Source of the DNA: Psychroserpens sp. Hel_I_66 | Lineage (GTDB): Bacteria; Bacteroidota; Bacteroidia; Flavobacteriales; Flavobacteriaceae | Assembly (NCBI RefSeq): GCF_000799465.1 | Contig: NZ_JUGU01000001.1 | Span: forward strand, 2,252,501 to 2,316,500 | DNA: 64,000 nt | Direction of reading: 5' to 3' | In this document: positions 9,196-18,823 of the stretch, piece after piece | Layout of the letters: every line of letters begins with the position of its first letter | Position numbering within the stretch: the stretch's first letter is position 1 | Made by a program: the position numbers and the translations under genes | Notes under the pieces: model-generated | Database searches by the model: none | Seen by the model: the letters and a program-made list of their open reading frames with translations, nothing else | Told to the model about the DNA's origin: nothing

Positions 9196-11628
9196 ATGAA
9201 AAAAATCTGGCTGGTCTTTTTTTGCTTGTTGTTGCTTTTTAATTGTGAGAATTCAAAAACCAAATCTCAAAAACCATTATCTCTAATTCCTGAAAACACC
9301 GAAATAATAATAAAAATAAATTCTTCGGAAAGTTTAGAAAACGGATTAAAAAACAATTCTCTAATAAAAGCAATTAAGGGTTATTCTCAAATAAACGAAT
9401 TTGAAACCTTAATTAGCCCTATCTACCAAATAAATAAAGATTATTGCTTAATTGCAGTTTCTCGGAACCAAAAGGACAGTTTAGAGATTAGCTATATTTT
9501 GCCTATCACTAAAAAAGTTACAACCTTAGATTCTATTCAAGGTCTAAAGGCAGATTCCTCTTTTCAAAATAAAGTCGGGATTAAAAAATGGCTTTATAAC
9601 GATAAGCCTTTATATAGTAAGGTAAATAAAAACTTACTATTCATATCAAGCTCAGTAGAAATTGTCGAAAAAACCTTAAATACAGACGGTAAAATTGATC
9701 CAGATATTGAAGCTATTTTCAAGACATCTAATAAAGAAAAAACAGTTTCAATAGTAATTAATCACAGAAAAGACCCAAATGGTTTTAAAATTTTAAGTGA
9801 TTCTACTTTTAATTCATATAAATTTTCAAATTACAGCTTAATAGACTGTGACATATCTCAAAACTCCATATTAATAAATGGGGTTACAATGGCGAGTGAC
9901 TCAACAAAAAGTTTGATCAATGTATTTAAGAATTTAATTCCTCAAGAGAATAAAATTACTGAAGTCTTACCTGCCAACACCAAAAATTTCACAAGTATTA
10001 CGTTTAACAATTACAAAACTTTTAGAGAAAACCTAATAAAACACGGTATACAAGATTCTATATTAGATAATTCTAAAATTTTCGAAAATATTGTTGAAGC
10101 TGGTTACGCAAAACAAGAGGGCAGCGATGCATTTATTTTGCGATCTATTGATCCAAGCTCTACATTAGAAAATTTAAATCCAACCGTTTCAAGCGACACT
10201 TACAGAGAAATCGAGCTGCACCCATTAGATGATGCCAATAGCTTCATAAATGATTTTAGTCCTTTTGTATCTATAAAATCTGCAGACCATTACATTAACT
10301 TAGATGATTTTTTTGTTTTTTCAAATGATATTGAATTTTTGAAATCCATAATTTCTAATTATCAAAGCAAGAATATTTTAGCTGAAAGCAAATCTTACAA
10401 AGACTTAAAAATAAATTTAAGTGATGAAGCCTCACTCTTAATTTACGGAAATTCTTCGGAATTAAACACGCTTTTGAACTCCAATTTTACTGACGATAAA
10501 AAACTGGATATTTCCAATTACAAATCATCAGCAATACAATTTGTTTATGAAACAGATTTTGCACACATTGCAGCAGCTTTTAAAACACATAAAAACAAAA
10601 GCGATAATAATAGTGTAACGGAAGAGTTCAATATCTCTATTGGAGCAAACCTGCTAATGATACCACAACTAGTAAAAAACCACACAAATAACCAAATGAA
10701 CATTGTTGTTCAAGACATCAACAACAACTTATATCTTATTTCTAACCAAGGGAAAGTATATTGGAAAAAACAAATTGAAGGGGGAATTCTAGGCAGAATA
10801 GAACAAATTGACACCTACAAAAACGGTAGGCTTCAATTGGTTTTTAACACTTCAAATCGCTTATATATTCTGGACAGAAACGGGAAAGATGTTAACAATT
10901 TCCCTTTAAAATTCCAAGACAACATAACACAGCCCGTTTCGGTTTATGATTATGACAATAATAAAAATTACAGATTACTGATTACTCAGGGAAAATCTGT
11001 GTTGATGTATGATAAAAATGGAGAAATCGTTAAAGGATTTAAATACAAAACAGCAAACAGCACCATTACCTCCCAGCCAAAACATTTTAGAATCGCACGA
11101 AAAGATTATATCGTTTTTTCTAACGGAAATAAATTAGAAATCTTGGACCGCGTTGGAGACTCGAGAATCAGAGTTAAAGAGAATATTAGTTTTTCAGATA
11201 ATGAAATCTACCTTTACAATAATAATTTTACAACCTCCACCACTAACGGAGAACTCATAGAAATAAACCAAAAAGGAAATGTAAACCATAAAAACCTAAA
11301 TGCAAATACTAATCATAAAATTGCAACAACAAGTAAAACATTGGTAATTTTAAACGAGAATAAACTGACGATAAAATCTAACACAATAGATTTAGATTTT
11401 GGAGATTATACACAACCAAAAATCTATTATATAAAAGATAAAATTTATGTAACAGTTACAGATTTACAATCAAAAAGAGGATTTCTTTTTGATAGTCAAG
11501 CAAAGCCTATTGCAAATTTCCCGGTTTATGCCAATAGTGAATTAGAACTTAACAATATTGATAAAGACAATGCTCTGGAAATTGTAACAAAAGGAGATGA
11601 TGATTCAATAATTGTATATGAGTTTTAA
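9196..11628 (+). CDS. Large lipoprotein, probable C-terminal beta propeller
   Basis: 810 residues, no family recognised with certainty. The N-terminus (MKKIWLVFFCLLLLFNC, Cys17) is a lipoprotein signal. Residues about 30-480 resemble DUF3352-like proteins (PLSLIPENTEIIIKIN start, repeated self-similar halves). The last 330 residues contain repeated strand patterns such as NNNLYLISNQGKVYWKKQI, NRLYILDRNGKDVNNF and SVLMYDKNGEIVKGF, one per about 45-50 residues, like a PQQ/WD-type propeller. The end has GFLFDSQAKPIANFPVY. It is probably a periplasmic-facing or outer-membrane-anchored scaffold. It follows rnhB by 27 bp. Function unknown. Confidence 0.75.
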   Translation: MKKIWLVFFCLLLLFNCENSKTKSQKPLSLIPENTEIIIKINSSESLENGLKNNSLIKAIKGYSQINEFETLISPIYQINKDYCLIAVSRNQKDSLEISYILPITKKVTTLDSIQGLKADSSFQNKVGIKKWLYNDKPLYSKVNKNLLFISSSVEIVEKTLNTDGKIDPDIEAIFKTSNKEKTVSIVINHRKDPNGFKILSDSTFNSYKFSNYSLIDCDISQNSILINGVTMASDSTKSLINVFKNLIPQENKITEVLPANTKNFTSITFNNYKTFRENLIKHGIQDSILDNSKIFENIVEAGYAKQEGSDAFILRSIDPSSTLENLNPTVSSDTYREIELHPLDDANSFINDFSPFVSIKSADHYINLDDFFVFSNDIEFLKSIISNYQSKNILAESKSYKDLKINLSDEASLLIYGNSSELNTLLNSNFTDDKKLDISNYKSSAIQFVYETDFAHIAAAFKTHKNKSDNNSVTEEFNISIGANLLMIPQLVKNHTNNQMNIVVQDINNNLYLISNQGKVYWKKQIEGGILGRIEQIDTYKNGRLQLVFNTSNRLYILDRNGKDVNNFPLKFQDNITQPVSVYDYDNNKNYRLLITQGKSVLMYDKNGEIVKGFKYKTANSTITSQPKHFRIARKDYIVFSNGNKLEILDRVGDSRIRVKENISFSDNEIYLYNNNFTTSTTNGELIEINQKGNVNHKNLNANTNHKIATTSKTLVILNENKLTIKSNTIDLDFGDYTQPKIYYIKDKIYVTVTDLQSKRGFLFDSQAKPIANFPVYANSELELNNIDKDNALEIVTKGDDDSIIVYEF

Positions 11629-11748
11629 TAGCCTCATAATCTAAAATTACCATTCACACATAAATACTAGCCACATATACATCATACTTTGATTAAAATA
11701 TTTGATTAATTACTTTTAAAACAGCTATTAATCAATATTTTATGAAAA

Positions 11749-13296
11749 ATGTTTAAACGTGCATCATACTTCAAACATGCATTAGCAGTTTTGGTACTAT
11801 TATGTTTTATACCAGAGGCTCTTTCGCAAACGAAAAAAATTAAAAGGCCAAAAAGCAGAGTTGGCATATCCAGTGTTGACGGTTTTGTAAAAGAATCGTT
11901 TGACCTTTACGAAAAAGTTTATAAATACGATGGATATGCAGAATCTGGAACCCCTTTGGAAGACGAAGACATCGATGTTTTAGAAGATGCTCTTGATGAT
12001 GTTAGCTTATTGAGCGATAATGCACCAGATATTTTATCAGATTTAGATGGAGAGAATATTCTAAAACAAGGGAAGGCTACATTACAAATAAACAAAGCTA
12101 AAAAAGCACTAACATACAGTATTAAAACCTCAAAGGAATTACTCTTAGGAGAACGAAAAAACAAAGAGGATGAAGGTGATGGAACTGAAAAGCCAAGTGA
12201 CCAGGACAATGATGAGGAACTTTCAAATTCAGAAAACAAAAGCGATGATAATCAAGTAGGAGATTCTAACAACACCACAAATACTCTAGAGGTGTTAAGT
12301 AAATTTGACTTTGTGCCTGGTGATAAGCTAATATTTTATGATGATTTTTCCCAAGACTTTATTGGTGATTTCCCTTCAAAATGGAACACAAATGGCTCTG
12401 GTGAGCTCGTTAAGATAAATGACGATTCAAATAAATGGCTTAGGCTCGTTTCCGGAAGAAATACCAGATACATCCCAGACATCAAAAATCTTCCTGAAGA
12501 GTTCACCTTAGAGTTTGATATGCTTACAAAAGATTTAAATAACAAAACGTCTTCCCAATCTTATTTTCAAATATTAATATCAGATAATAATTCTTTTGAT
12601 ACAGGTGCCAATTTTGCAATGGCAGAAATTCCTTTATGCCAATTTATTGATCGTGGAATAATAATAGAAAATAATATTAATGGTAAAAGAGAAATTCGCA
12701 ATGAAATACAAGTAGACATTAGAGAACAGATCAATAAAAGAAATCATATTTCTGTAGCCATAAACAACCAACGCTTTAGAGTTTGGATCAACGAGACAAA
12801 ATACGTTGACGTCCCAAGGTTGCTTCCTGAAAATTTGACCATGAAAAGCATAAAGCTCCATTTAAGAGGAATGGATATTAATAAAGAAAATCTATATGTT
12901 AGTAATTTTAAAGTTGCTGAAGGTGGTATTGATTTAAGACAAAAACTTTTAAGTGACGGTAGAATTTCTACCAATGGTATTCTTTTCAATTCTGGATCTT
13001 CAAATATCAAACCACAATCTTTCGGGATCATACGTCAAATATCACAAGTACTTGAGCAAGACAATTCAATCAAACTAAAAATTGCTGGCCATACTGATGC
13101 AGATGGTACAGATGATGCCAATTTAAAACTTTCAAAGTCTCGTGCAGAAGCTGTTAGGCGAGCGCTAATTGATGTTTATAAAATTGATGGAAGCAGGCTC
13201 ATTTCCGAAGGAAAAGGAGAAAGCGAACCTGTTGGTGATAATTCTACCGCAGAAGGTAAATCTGAAAATAGACGTGTAGAATTCATAAAACAATAG
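11749..13296 (+). CDS. OmpA-family outer-membrane/peptidoglycan-binding protein
   Basis: 515 residues. Signal peptide to about residue 26 (CFIPEALSQ). Residues about 130-180 are a highly charged low-complexity linker (KEDEGDGTEKPSDQDNDEE). A beta-rich middle (about 195-395), with FYDDFSQDFIGDFPSKWN, resembles a concanavalin/laminin-G-like sandwich. The C-terminal OmpA domain (about 405-515) has the peptidoglycan-binding signature IAGHTDADGTDDANLKLSKSR, RAEAVRRAL and the closing ENRRVEF. It stands alone between two 100-bp gaps. Likely role: linking the outer membrane or a surface domain to peptidoglycan. Confidence 0.9.
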   Translation: MFKRASYFKHALAVLVLLCFIPEALSQTKKIKRPKSRVGISSVDGFVKESFDLYEKVYKYDGYAESGTPLEDEDIDVLEDALDDVSLLSDNAPDILSDLDGENILKQGKATLQINKAKKALTYSIKTSKELLLGERKNKEDEGDGTEKPSDQDNDEELSNSENKSDDNQVGDSNNTTNTLEVLSKFDFVPGDKLIFYDDFSQDFIGDFPSKWNTNGSGELVKINDDSNKWLRLVSGRNTRYIPDIKNLPEEFTLEFDMLTKDLNNKTSSQSYFQILISDNNSFDTGANFAMAEIPLCQFIDRGIIIENNINGKREIRNEIQVDIREQINKRNHISVAINNQRFRVWINETKYVDVPRLLPENLTMKSIKLHLRGMDINKENLYVSNFKVAEGGIDLRQKLLSDGRISTNGILFNSGSSNIKPQSFGIIRQISQVLEQDNSIKLKIAGHTDADGTDDANLKLSKSRAEAVRRALIDVYKIDGSRLISEGKGESEPVGDNSTAEGKSENRRVEFIKQ

Positions 13297-13414
13297 CCTA
13301 TTCAAATTACCAAATCAATACCAAAATAGTAATGAAAATTCCAAAGCGTTTTCTTTGGCGTTTTCTATTTTAAGACCTTAAATTTTAGTAGTATTGTGGC
13401 TTCAATTTCTCATT

Positions 13415-14464
13415 ATGATCAAACGAAATAAAGCCTCAATTTCAAAATGCATTCTTCATAAAGTTGGCAATAAATTTAATAGCACAAAAAATGCTTTTTC
13501 TGAACAACCAATTGATTTTGAAGAAATAAGCTATGATTTAATGCTTCCGTATTTATTAAGACCTTTTACAAATTTAGCAGAATCTTACAGGTTTAATCAC
13601 CACTCCAACATCGAGCTTAACGAGATTAATAGCTACGCTTCTCAATTATTACAAGATGACACAGATTTTGTTGATATTTCAAAACATATTGTCACGCATT
13701 TATTTGAACAATCCAATTCATCACAAATAAAAACTGGAGATGTAATTGTTTGCATGTTTCATGACATTCAATACGAAGATTATCAAACCGATGCTATTGG
13801 TATTTTTAAAATCGAGAATAAGTCCCATTTTTTTCAAACCTATTTAGAAAATGGCAGCTACGACATCATCACACAGAAAGGAATTGCAACAAAAAAAGTG
13901 GATAAAGGTGTTTTAATTTTAAATGCTGCCGATACAGAGGGCAAGATTGTATTGAGTGTTGACAACAATAATTATGATGCACAATATTGGATAAAGAGTT
14001 TCTTGAATATTAAATATCCTGACGACTCTAACCAACATACTAAGAATTATATCGAAATGTGCCGAGAATTCTCAAAAGAGATCATGCAACCTCAATTTGG
14101 CGGACAGCAACAAAGCAATTTTTTAGCTAAAACAGTTGATTTTTTCAAAGAAAACGAAATCGTAAATGTAGAAACCTTTAAGGAGGAAGTTTTTGATGAA
14201 GAAGATACGATTCAGTTATTTGAAGATTACAAAAAAGGTTACGAAACCGATCATAATATTGTGTTGAGAAACCAATTTGATGTATCTGAAGCAGTGCTGA
14301 AAAAACAAAAACAAAAGATAAAAACCGAAATCAAACTTGACACCAATATTCAAATCAAACTAGATGTTGACGCACCTGATGCCTCTGCAGAGTATCTAGA
14401 GCGAGGTTACGATGAAGAAAAGAAAATGCATTTTTATAAGGTGTTTTTTAATGAAGAAGGATAA
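13415..14464 (+). CDS. Nucleoid-associated protein, YejK/NdpA family
   Basis: About 349 residues from the ATG at 13415. A TTG seven codons upstream is in frame, but the family starts near IKRNKASISKCILHKVGN. Family features are the N-terminal ISKCILHKVGNK strand, GDVIVCMFHDIQYEDY, the IGIFKIENKSHFF strand and the C-terminal LERGYDEEKKMHFYKVFFNEE. Members associate with DNA and were isolated as minor nucleoid proteins (37-kDa NdpA in E. coli), with unclear biochemical role. A degenerate -7 element (TAGTATTG, 13389-13396) sits 19 bases upstream. Confidence 0.85.
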   Translation: MIKRNKASISKCILHKVGNKFNSTKNAFSEQPIDFEEISYDLMLPYLLRPFTNLAESYRFNHHSNIELNEINSYASQLLQDDTDFVDISKHIVTHLFEQSNSSQIKTGDVIVCMFHDIQYEDYQTDAIGIFKIENKSHFFQTYLENGSYDIITQKGIATKKVDKGVLILNAADTEGKIVLSVDNNNYDAQYWIKSFLNIKYPDDSNQHTKNYIEMCREFSKEIMQPQFGGQQQSNFLAKTVDFFKENEIVNVETFKEEVFDEEDTIQLFEDYKKGYETDHNIVLRNQFDVSEAVLKKQKQKIKTEIKLDTNIQIKLDVDAPDASAEYLERGYDEEKKMHFYKVFFNEEG

Positions 14465-14510
14465 ATAATAATATTTTTAATTTGACGTTTTGAAAGTAAA
14501 CCAACCTTTT

Positions 14511-15227
14511 ATGAAATATCTATATATCTTTTTAGTTATAGCTTTACTTTTCACCTCATGCAATACCGTTAAAACCTTACCAAATTCCAGCTATCAATCT
14601 GAAAAATTTAATAGCCAGCCGACAATTACGAAATCCTTGTTTGATGCTTCTTCACAGACGATTTCCGAAGAAAACATCCCTTTACTATTAAATGGCAAAA
14701 TAGAGCTTGGAAACTCACTTAAAGTTGCTGTTTTTAATTACTCTAAAGAATCAAATTATCGTGGGTATTATCGTTGGAATGACGAAGAATTTCTAAAGAA
14801 CCAACAATCTTATGTCGATGCCTTAACATCTAAAATTAAAAGCGCTAACAATGTAGATAAAACGATATTGATGCCTTCTATTATGGCAGATGCAAACTCT
14901 TCAATTGTGAGCTTGAGGGATATCTCCATTCGTTTGCAAGCCAACTTATTGCTTGTTTACAATATAAGAAGTGATACTTATTACAAATACAGAACTTTTA
15001 GCGCAAATGAAACTAAGGCATTTGCAACCGTTGAAGTTTTTTTAATGGATACCAAAACGGGAATTATTCCTTTTACGACCATCGCTACACAAGAAAGTTT
15101 TGGCAAAAAGACATCTAAGGAGTTGTCTGATTTAGAATTGCGAGAACAAACAAAATCTGAAGCTGTGCTAAAAGCATTAGATATGGTTGGAGATGATTTA
15201 TTGGAGTTTTTAAATTCTAGCGATTAA
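14511..15227 (+). CDS. Lipoprotein of unknown function
   Basis: About 238 residues from the ATG at 14511; the in-frame TTG at 14490 only adds KVNQPF before the signal. MKYLYIFLVIALLFTSC is a lipoprotein signal. The mature part has LKVAVFNYSKESNYRGYYRWNDE and alternating alpha/beta segments (RLQANLLLVYNIRSDTYYKYR, KAFATVEVFLMDTKTG), a fold rhythm reminiscent of CsgG-type lipoproteins, though with no proof. It is convergent with lipB, whose stop lies 12 bp away. Confidence 0.7.
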   Translation: MKYLYIFLVIALLFTSCNTVKTLPNSSYQSEKFNSQPTITKSLFDASSQTISEENIPLLLNGKIELGNSLKVAVFNYSKESNYRGYYRWNDEEFLKNQQSYVDALTSKIKSANNVDKTILMPSIMADANSSIVSLRDISIRLQANLLLVYNIRSDTYYKYRTFSANETKAFATVEVFLMDTKTGIIPFTTIATQESFGKKTSKELSDLELREQTKSEAVLKALDMVGDDLLEFLNSSD

Positions 15228-15239
15228 CGATTAAGCTAA

Positions 15240-15938
15240 TCAAACAAACTCAGCCTCAAAAAGCACCTTAAAATGTTTTAAGAGCTTTTCCTTTACTTCT
15301 TCCTCATTGAGTTTATCAACGCCTAATTCAACGTTTAAAGAGGTAACTGCTTTTCCACGAATTCCGCAAGGAATAATGTTATCAAAATAACCCAAATCTG
15401 CATTGACGTTTAACGCAAAACCATGCATGGTTACCCAACGACTGGCCCGAACTCCCATGGCACATATTTTTCTTGCAAAAGGCGTTCCTACATCTAACCA
15501 AACTCCTGTTTCACCAGGGCTGCGCTCAGTTTTTAATCCGTATTCTTGTAAAGTAAGAATGATAATTTCTTCAAGAAATCTGAGGTATTTATGGATATCT
15601 GTAAAAAAATTATCCAAATCTAAAATAGGATAGCCCACAATTTGACCAGGTCCATGATAGGTGATATCTCCTCCTCTATTTATTTTGTAGAACGTTGCCC
15701 CCTTTTGGGTAAGTTGCTTTTCAGACAAAAGTAAATTTGAAATATCGCCACTTTTACCCAGAGTATAGACATGAGGATGCTCAACAAACAGAAAATGGTT
15801 TTCTGTTTGTAATCCAGCATCTTCTCTTCTATTTTTGATTTTAGTGTCAAGAATACCTTTAAAGATTTGCTCTTGGTGATCCCACGTCTCTTTAAAGTCT
15901 TTTGAACCTAAATCTTGGAGTTTAATTAATTTATTCAA
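15240..15938 (-). CDS. lipB: Octanoyl-[ACP]:protein N-octanoyltransferase LipB
   Basis: 232 residues, the standard LipB length. It moves octanoyl from acyl carrier protein to lipoyl domains, the first step of lipoate assembly. The conserved RGGDITYHGPGQ block (88-99), the Lys157 loop (ARKICAMGV) and the catalytic Cys191 (IIPCGI) are all present. Its products are needed by lipoyl proteins such as the E2 subunit encoded near 47 kb. It lies 2 bp downstream of a lipoprotein gene on the same strand, so the two are probably co-transcribed. Confidence 0.97.
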   Translation of the reverse strand: MNKLIKLQDLGSKDFKETWDHQEQIFKGILDTKIKNRREDAGLQTENHFLFVEHPHVYTLGKSGDISNLLLSEKQLTQKGATFYKINRGGDITYHGPGQIVGYPILDLDNFFTDIHKYLRFLEEIIILTLQEYGLKTERSPGETGVWLDVGTPFARKICAMGVRASRWVTMHGFALNVNADLGYFDNIIPCGIRGKAVTSLNVELGVDKLNEEEVKEKLLKHFKVLFEAEFV

Positions 15939-15940
15939 TA

Positions 15941-16705
15941 CTATTTATCTTCTAGAACAACTTCAATATTTAGTAACTCTGGATCTTTTAATACATCCAT
16001 AAAACCAACTTCAAAAGTCACTGTTTTTCTATCTTCACTGTACATAGCACCTTCTTTAGAAAATGATTTTACAGCTCTCGGGAAATGGTAATTGATCTTA
16101 TATTTTGAAGACCCAAACATCATGGCAGACTGTTCTAAACTATCCATAGCCTGTTGGTGCAATTCTATATCAACAATCTTTGCAGAGCGTTTAAATATTT
16201 TACCGTCATAAGAATATTTCACATCTGTAGAGCCACCTTCTCCCATACCCGAAAAAGGACTTGATGGAGAATTTGTTGGCGCACCGCCTTTACCTTGTAA
16301 ATTGCTAAAATTGTTCATGGCCTTGAACATATCTTGAAGATCATTAGCATTTTCAAATTCCGTAGAAAGATCAAATACCATTTTTTTTGTTTCAGGATTC
16401 ATTTGCATGTGCATTTTAAAATCCTCAAGTGCCATTATTTTCTTTTGTTCTTCTGGTTTTAAAGTAGCGATGCTGTCTCTGTTTGCAGTAATAAAATCCT
16501 TAAATACAATAGTAGAATCTATAACTTTATCCATGCCATTTGCAGACGCGCCCTCACCCATTTGACCTACCATTTCCATCATTTCCGAAGCATCCATAGA
16601 AAACTCCATCGTACCACTTCCATCTTCATGGATGTAGATGTTTTCAGAAAATTGACAACTTGTAAACGTAAGCGCAATAGCAATAAGTGTGAACATTTGT
16701 TTCAT
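15941..16705 (-). CDS. Lipoprotein, Met-rich, unknown function
   Basis: 254 residues with lipoprotein signal MKQMFTLIAIALTFTSC. The mature start, FSENIYIHEDGSGTMEFSMD, is a pattern seen in many flavobacterial hypothetical lipoproteins. It has a Met/Gly/Ser-rich region (about 45-65) and a glycine/proline-rich break (about 148-163). No enzyme motif. It directly precedes lipB (2 bp), which may be only an operon convenience. Confidence 0.75.
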   Translation of the reverse strand: MKQMFTLIAIALTFTSCQFSENIYIHEDGSGTMEFSMDASEMMEMVGQMGEGASANGMDKVIDSTIVFKDFITANRDSIATLKPEEQKKIMALEDFKMHMQMNPETKKMVFDLSTEFENANDLQDMFKAMNNFSNLQGKGGAPTNSPSSPFSGMGEGGSTDVKYSYDGKIFKRSAKIVDIELHQQAMDSLEQSAMMFGSSKYKINYHFPRAVKSFSKEGAMYSEDRKTVTFEVGFMDVLKDPELLNIEVVLEDK

Positions 16706-16745
16706 CGCAACTATTTTAATGATTTAGCATTGCAAAGATACAGTT

Positions 16746-16904
16746 TTATCTTTCAGGATTATTAAGAATTACCAGTGCAGCAATCACACCAGGAACCCAA
16801 CCGCAAATCCAAAGTAAAAACACAATAAAAATAGACCCACACCCTTTACCTATTACTGCCAAAGGTGGAAAAACAATAGCAAGAACAACTCTCCAAAAAC
16901 TCAT
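16746..16904 (-). CDS. YqaE/Pmp3-family small membrane protein
   Basis: 52 residues from the ATG at 16904; the longer frame from 16934 adds ten residues not typical of the family. SFWRVVLAIVFPPLAVIGKG and ICGWVPGVIAALVIL are the two transmembrane helices with the FPPLAV and GxxPGxIxA signature of Pmp3/YqaE proteins. These are small inner-membrane proteins linked to membrane potential and salt or cold stress in other organisms. The reading is unambiguous; its role here is not known. Confidence 0.9.
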   Translation of the reverse strand: MSFWRVVLAIVFPPLAVIGKGCGSIFIVFLLWICGWVPGVIAALVILNNPER

Positions 16905-16973
16905 AATTTGATTATTTAAGCTACTTGTTTCCAAGCAGATGATTGATGATGTAGTTATGAGACGTTGACATTT

Positions 16974-16981
16974 TACTTTTG
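16974..16981 (+). promoter_or_regulatory. -7 element (TACTTTTG) for LuxR-type regulator gene
   Basis: TACTTTTG matches TAnnTTTG exactly and lies 49 bases before the GTG start at 17031. No -33 TTTG was found at the right distance. Confidence 0.45.
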
Positions 16982-17030
16982 TTACTTGAAATTTTTATGC
17001 TAGCATCTAAAAAAATATTAGCTTAGCGAT

Positions 17031-18101
17031 GTGAGACTTTTAAAAATCGTTTGTTTTCATTTTTTCTTCGGAATTTTCTTCGGAAACCAAGCCAATGCAC
17101 AACATCATTTTCAAGGTCATATCGATAATGAACGCTGGCAAAATGAGGTATATCTATCGGTAATAGAAGACTATAGAACATTGGATGGCATAAATGACGA
17201 ACAGATTATCACTAAAGTAAAATGTGATACAAATGGTTTCTTCAAATTTGATCAAAACCAGCTGGACATTCAGCAAAAAATTTACAAATTACATGTTGAT
17301 AACTGTGACTCTTTCAACCAAGGAGGCAATCATTTTGACGGTCACTGCACAGATTATAAAGATATATTATTCATTGCCAAACGTACAGATTCTATAACGT
17401 TTCCACTTTCTTTTGATGCACAAATGTTTTGCGACATCGAGTCCAACAACCCTAAAACAAGTGCCTTTATACAAATTGATTCTTTAAAAGAAGAAATGAA
17501 ATTTGCCTATTCGGAATTTAGAAGTAAAGCCAATCGAAACTTAAACAACAAAAAATGGTTCAAGACCTTACAGGATTATGGTAAAGATCTTGACGAACCA
17601 CTTGCGGAACTATACATCTATACATTCCTTTCCGATCGTGGCAATCAATTTCATAATTATTATTTAGAAAACCTAAAGAACAATTCGTATTATGACGAAT
17701 TATTGGAGCGTTTGAAGAACAAATATCCAAATTCCAGCTATGCAAGACAGTATGAAGCAGAGTTGACTTCAGATAAATTTATTGTATTTTCTTCGGAAGA
17801 AAAATCTACTTTCAATTGGACATATTTATGGATTGGTCTACTTTTTATTTCTGTAGCTCTTAATTTGTGGTTTCTCATTTCAGCAAAAAAAAGAAAGTCT
17901 AAAAAACAAAACGATGCTAAAGAGCAGTTGACCAAACAAGAACAAAACGTTTTGGATTTATTGTTGGGCGATAATACCAACAAAGATATTGCAGATGCGC
18001 TTTTTGTAAGTGTAAGCACTGTTAAAACCCATGTAAATAACGTTTATAAAAAACTAAATGTAAATTCCCGAGACGAATTAAAGTCACTGTTTTCTAAGTA
18101 G
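17031..18101 (+). CDS. Membrane-anchored LuxR-type transcription regulator
   Basis: 356 residues, starting at GTG (the overlapping ATG at 17029 meets a stop at once). Signal peptide about 1-24 (GIFFGNQANAQ). A periplasmic domain (about 25-255) starts with a beta pattern like DUF4369 (HIDNERWQNEVYLSV, KVKCDTNGFFKF). One transmembrane helix lies at about 263-285 (TYLWIGLLFISVALNLWFLI), followed by a basic stop-transfer. The C-terminal LuxR HTH (about 295-356) has LTKQEQNVLDLLLGDNTNKDIADALFVS and VSTVKTHVNNVYKKL. It is therefore a one-component regulator that could pass a periplasmic signal straight to DNA. The neighbour downstream is a DUF1573 gene. Confidence 0.88.
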   Translation: MRLLKIVCFHFFFGIFFGNQANAQHHFQGHIDNERWQNEVYLSVIEDYRTLDGINDEQIITKVKCDTNGFFKFDQNQLDIQQKIYKLHVDNCDSFNQGGNHFDGHCTDYKDILFIAKRTDSITFPLSFDAQMFCDIESNNPKTSAFIQIDSLKEEMKFAYSEFRSKANRNLNNKKWFKTLQDYGKDLDEPLAELYIYTFLSDRGNQFHNYYLENLKNNSYYDELLERLKNKYPNSSYARQYEAELTSDKFIVFSSEEKSTFNWTYLWIGLLFISVALNLWFLISAKKRKSKKQNDAKEQLTKQEQNVLDLLLGDNTNKDIADALFVSVSTVKTHVNNVYKKLNVNSRDELKSLFSK

Positions 18102-18210
18102 TTATAAAATTCAACCTAAGTACTAGTACTCATTTCAACCCTTGTTTTTACACAATTCATATTATTAATTGTGAAGTTTGCTTCATTATTAATCATTTAA
18201 AATTTTAATT

Positions 18211-18618
18211 ATGAAACGAACGGTAAACATTGCAATCTTATTAGTTGTAACATTTAGTTTTTTTAGTGTAGCACCTTTTAAAACAAACACATTTGACTCT
18301 AAAGTAGCAGTCATTAAATTCGACACTGAAGTTGTCGACTATGGTACAATCACACAAAACTCAGATGGTGTAAGACAATTTACTTTCACCAATACAGGTG
18401 ATGCTCCACTATTAATTACAAACGTAAAGACAAGTTGCGGTTGTACAGTACCTAGTTACTCAAAAGCTCCTATTCTACCGGGAGATTCTGGTGCATTAGA
18501 AATTAAATATGACACGAAGAGACTGGGTGCTTTCACAAAAACGGTAACTGTCACTTCTAATGCAGAAGGCGGTAACAAAATTTTAAAAATCAAAGGGACT
18601 ATTATCGCTTCAAAATAG
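18211..18618 (+). CDS. DUF1573-domain secreted protein
   Basis: 135 residues. N-terminal signal (about 1-22). The DUF1573 fold, a small immunoglobulin-like domain, is shown by FDTEVVDYGTITQNSDGVRQFTFTNTG, LLITNVKTSCGCTVPSY and EIKYDTKRLGAFTKTVTV. The CGC motif is the family mark. Function is unknown; members are abundant exported proteins in Bacteroidota. A clear terminator follows about 100 bp later. Confidence 0.93.
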   Translation: MKRTVNIAILLVVTFSFFSVAPFKTNTFDSKVAVIKFDTEVVDYGTITQNSDGVRQFTFTNTGDAPLLITNVKTSCGCTVPSYSKAPILPGDSGALEIKYDTKRLGAFTKTVTVTSNAEGGNKILKIKGTIIASK

Positions 18619-18717
18619 TAAATTCTTAATTCAAGGTTTAGATCTTTAATTATATTCAGTAAAAAGTAATACATATTTAGAACACAAAAATCTTAGTACA
18701 ATTTAGAATTTAAAGAG

Positions 18718-18750
18718 ACCATCAGATTCATAAAACCTGATGGTTTTTTT
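18718..18750 (+). terminator. Intrinsic terminator after DUF1573 gene
   Basis: Stem ACCATCAG / CTGATGGT (18718-18725 with 18737-18744), 11-base loop, then T7. It separates the DUF1573 gene from lysS. Confidence 0.85.
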
Positions 18751-18772
18751 ACGTTAATTCTTGTAAATAATG

Positions 18773-18780
18773 TAATTTTG
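18773..18780 (+). promoter_or_regulatory. -7 element (TAATTTTG) of lysS promoter
   Basis: TAATTTTG matches TAnnTTTG and is 43 bases before the lysS ATG, directly after the upstream terminator. No good -33 match at 19 bases. Confidence 0.5.
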
Positions 18781-18823
18781 CACCTGCTTATCTTGAAGAT
18801 AGGTTTTCAAAACAATATGTAGC

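Noticed and set aside
11919..13031. Minus-strand frames opposite the OmpA gene
   Set aside because: Composition and codons are those of an antisense shadow; the plus-strand OmpA domain is intact.
13297..13393. Terminator after the OmpA gene
   Set aside because: Only a six-base stem (CCAAAG/CTTTGG) with a weak T-tail; not strong enough to call.
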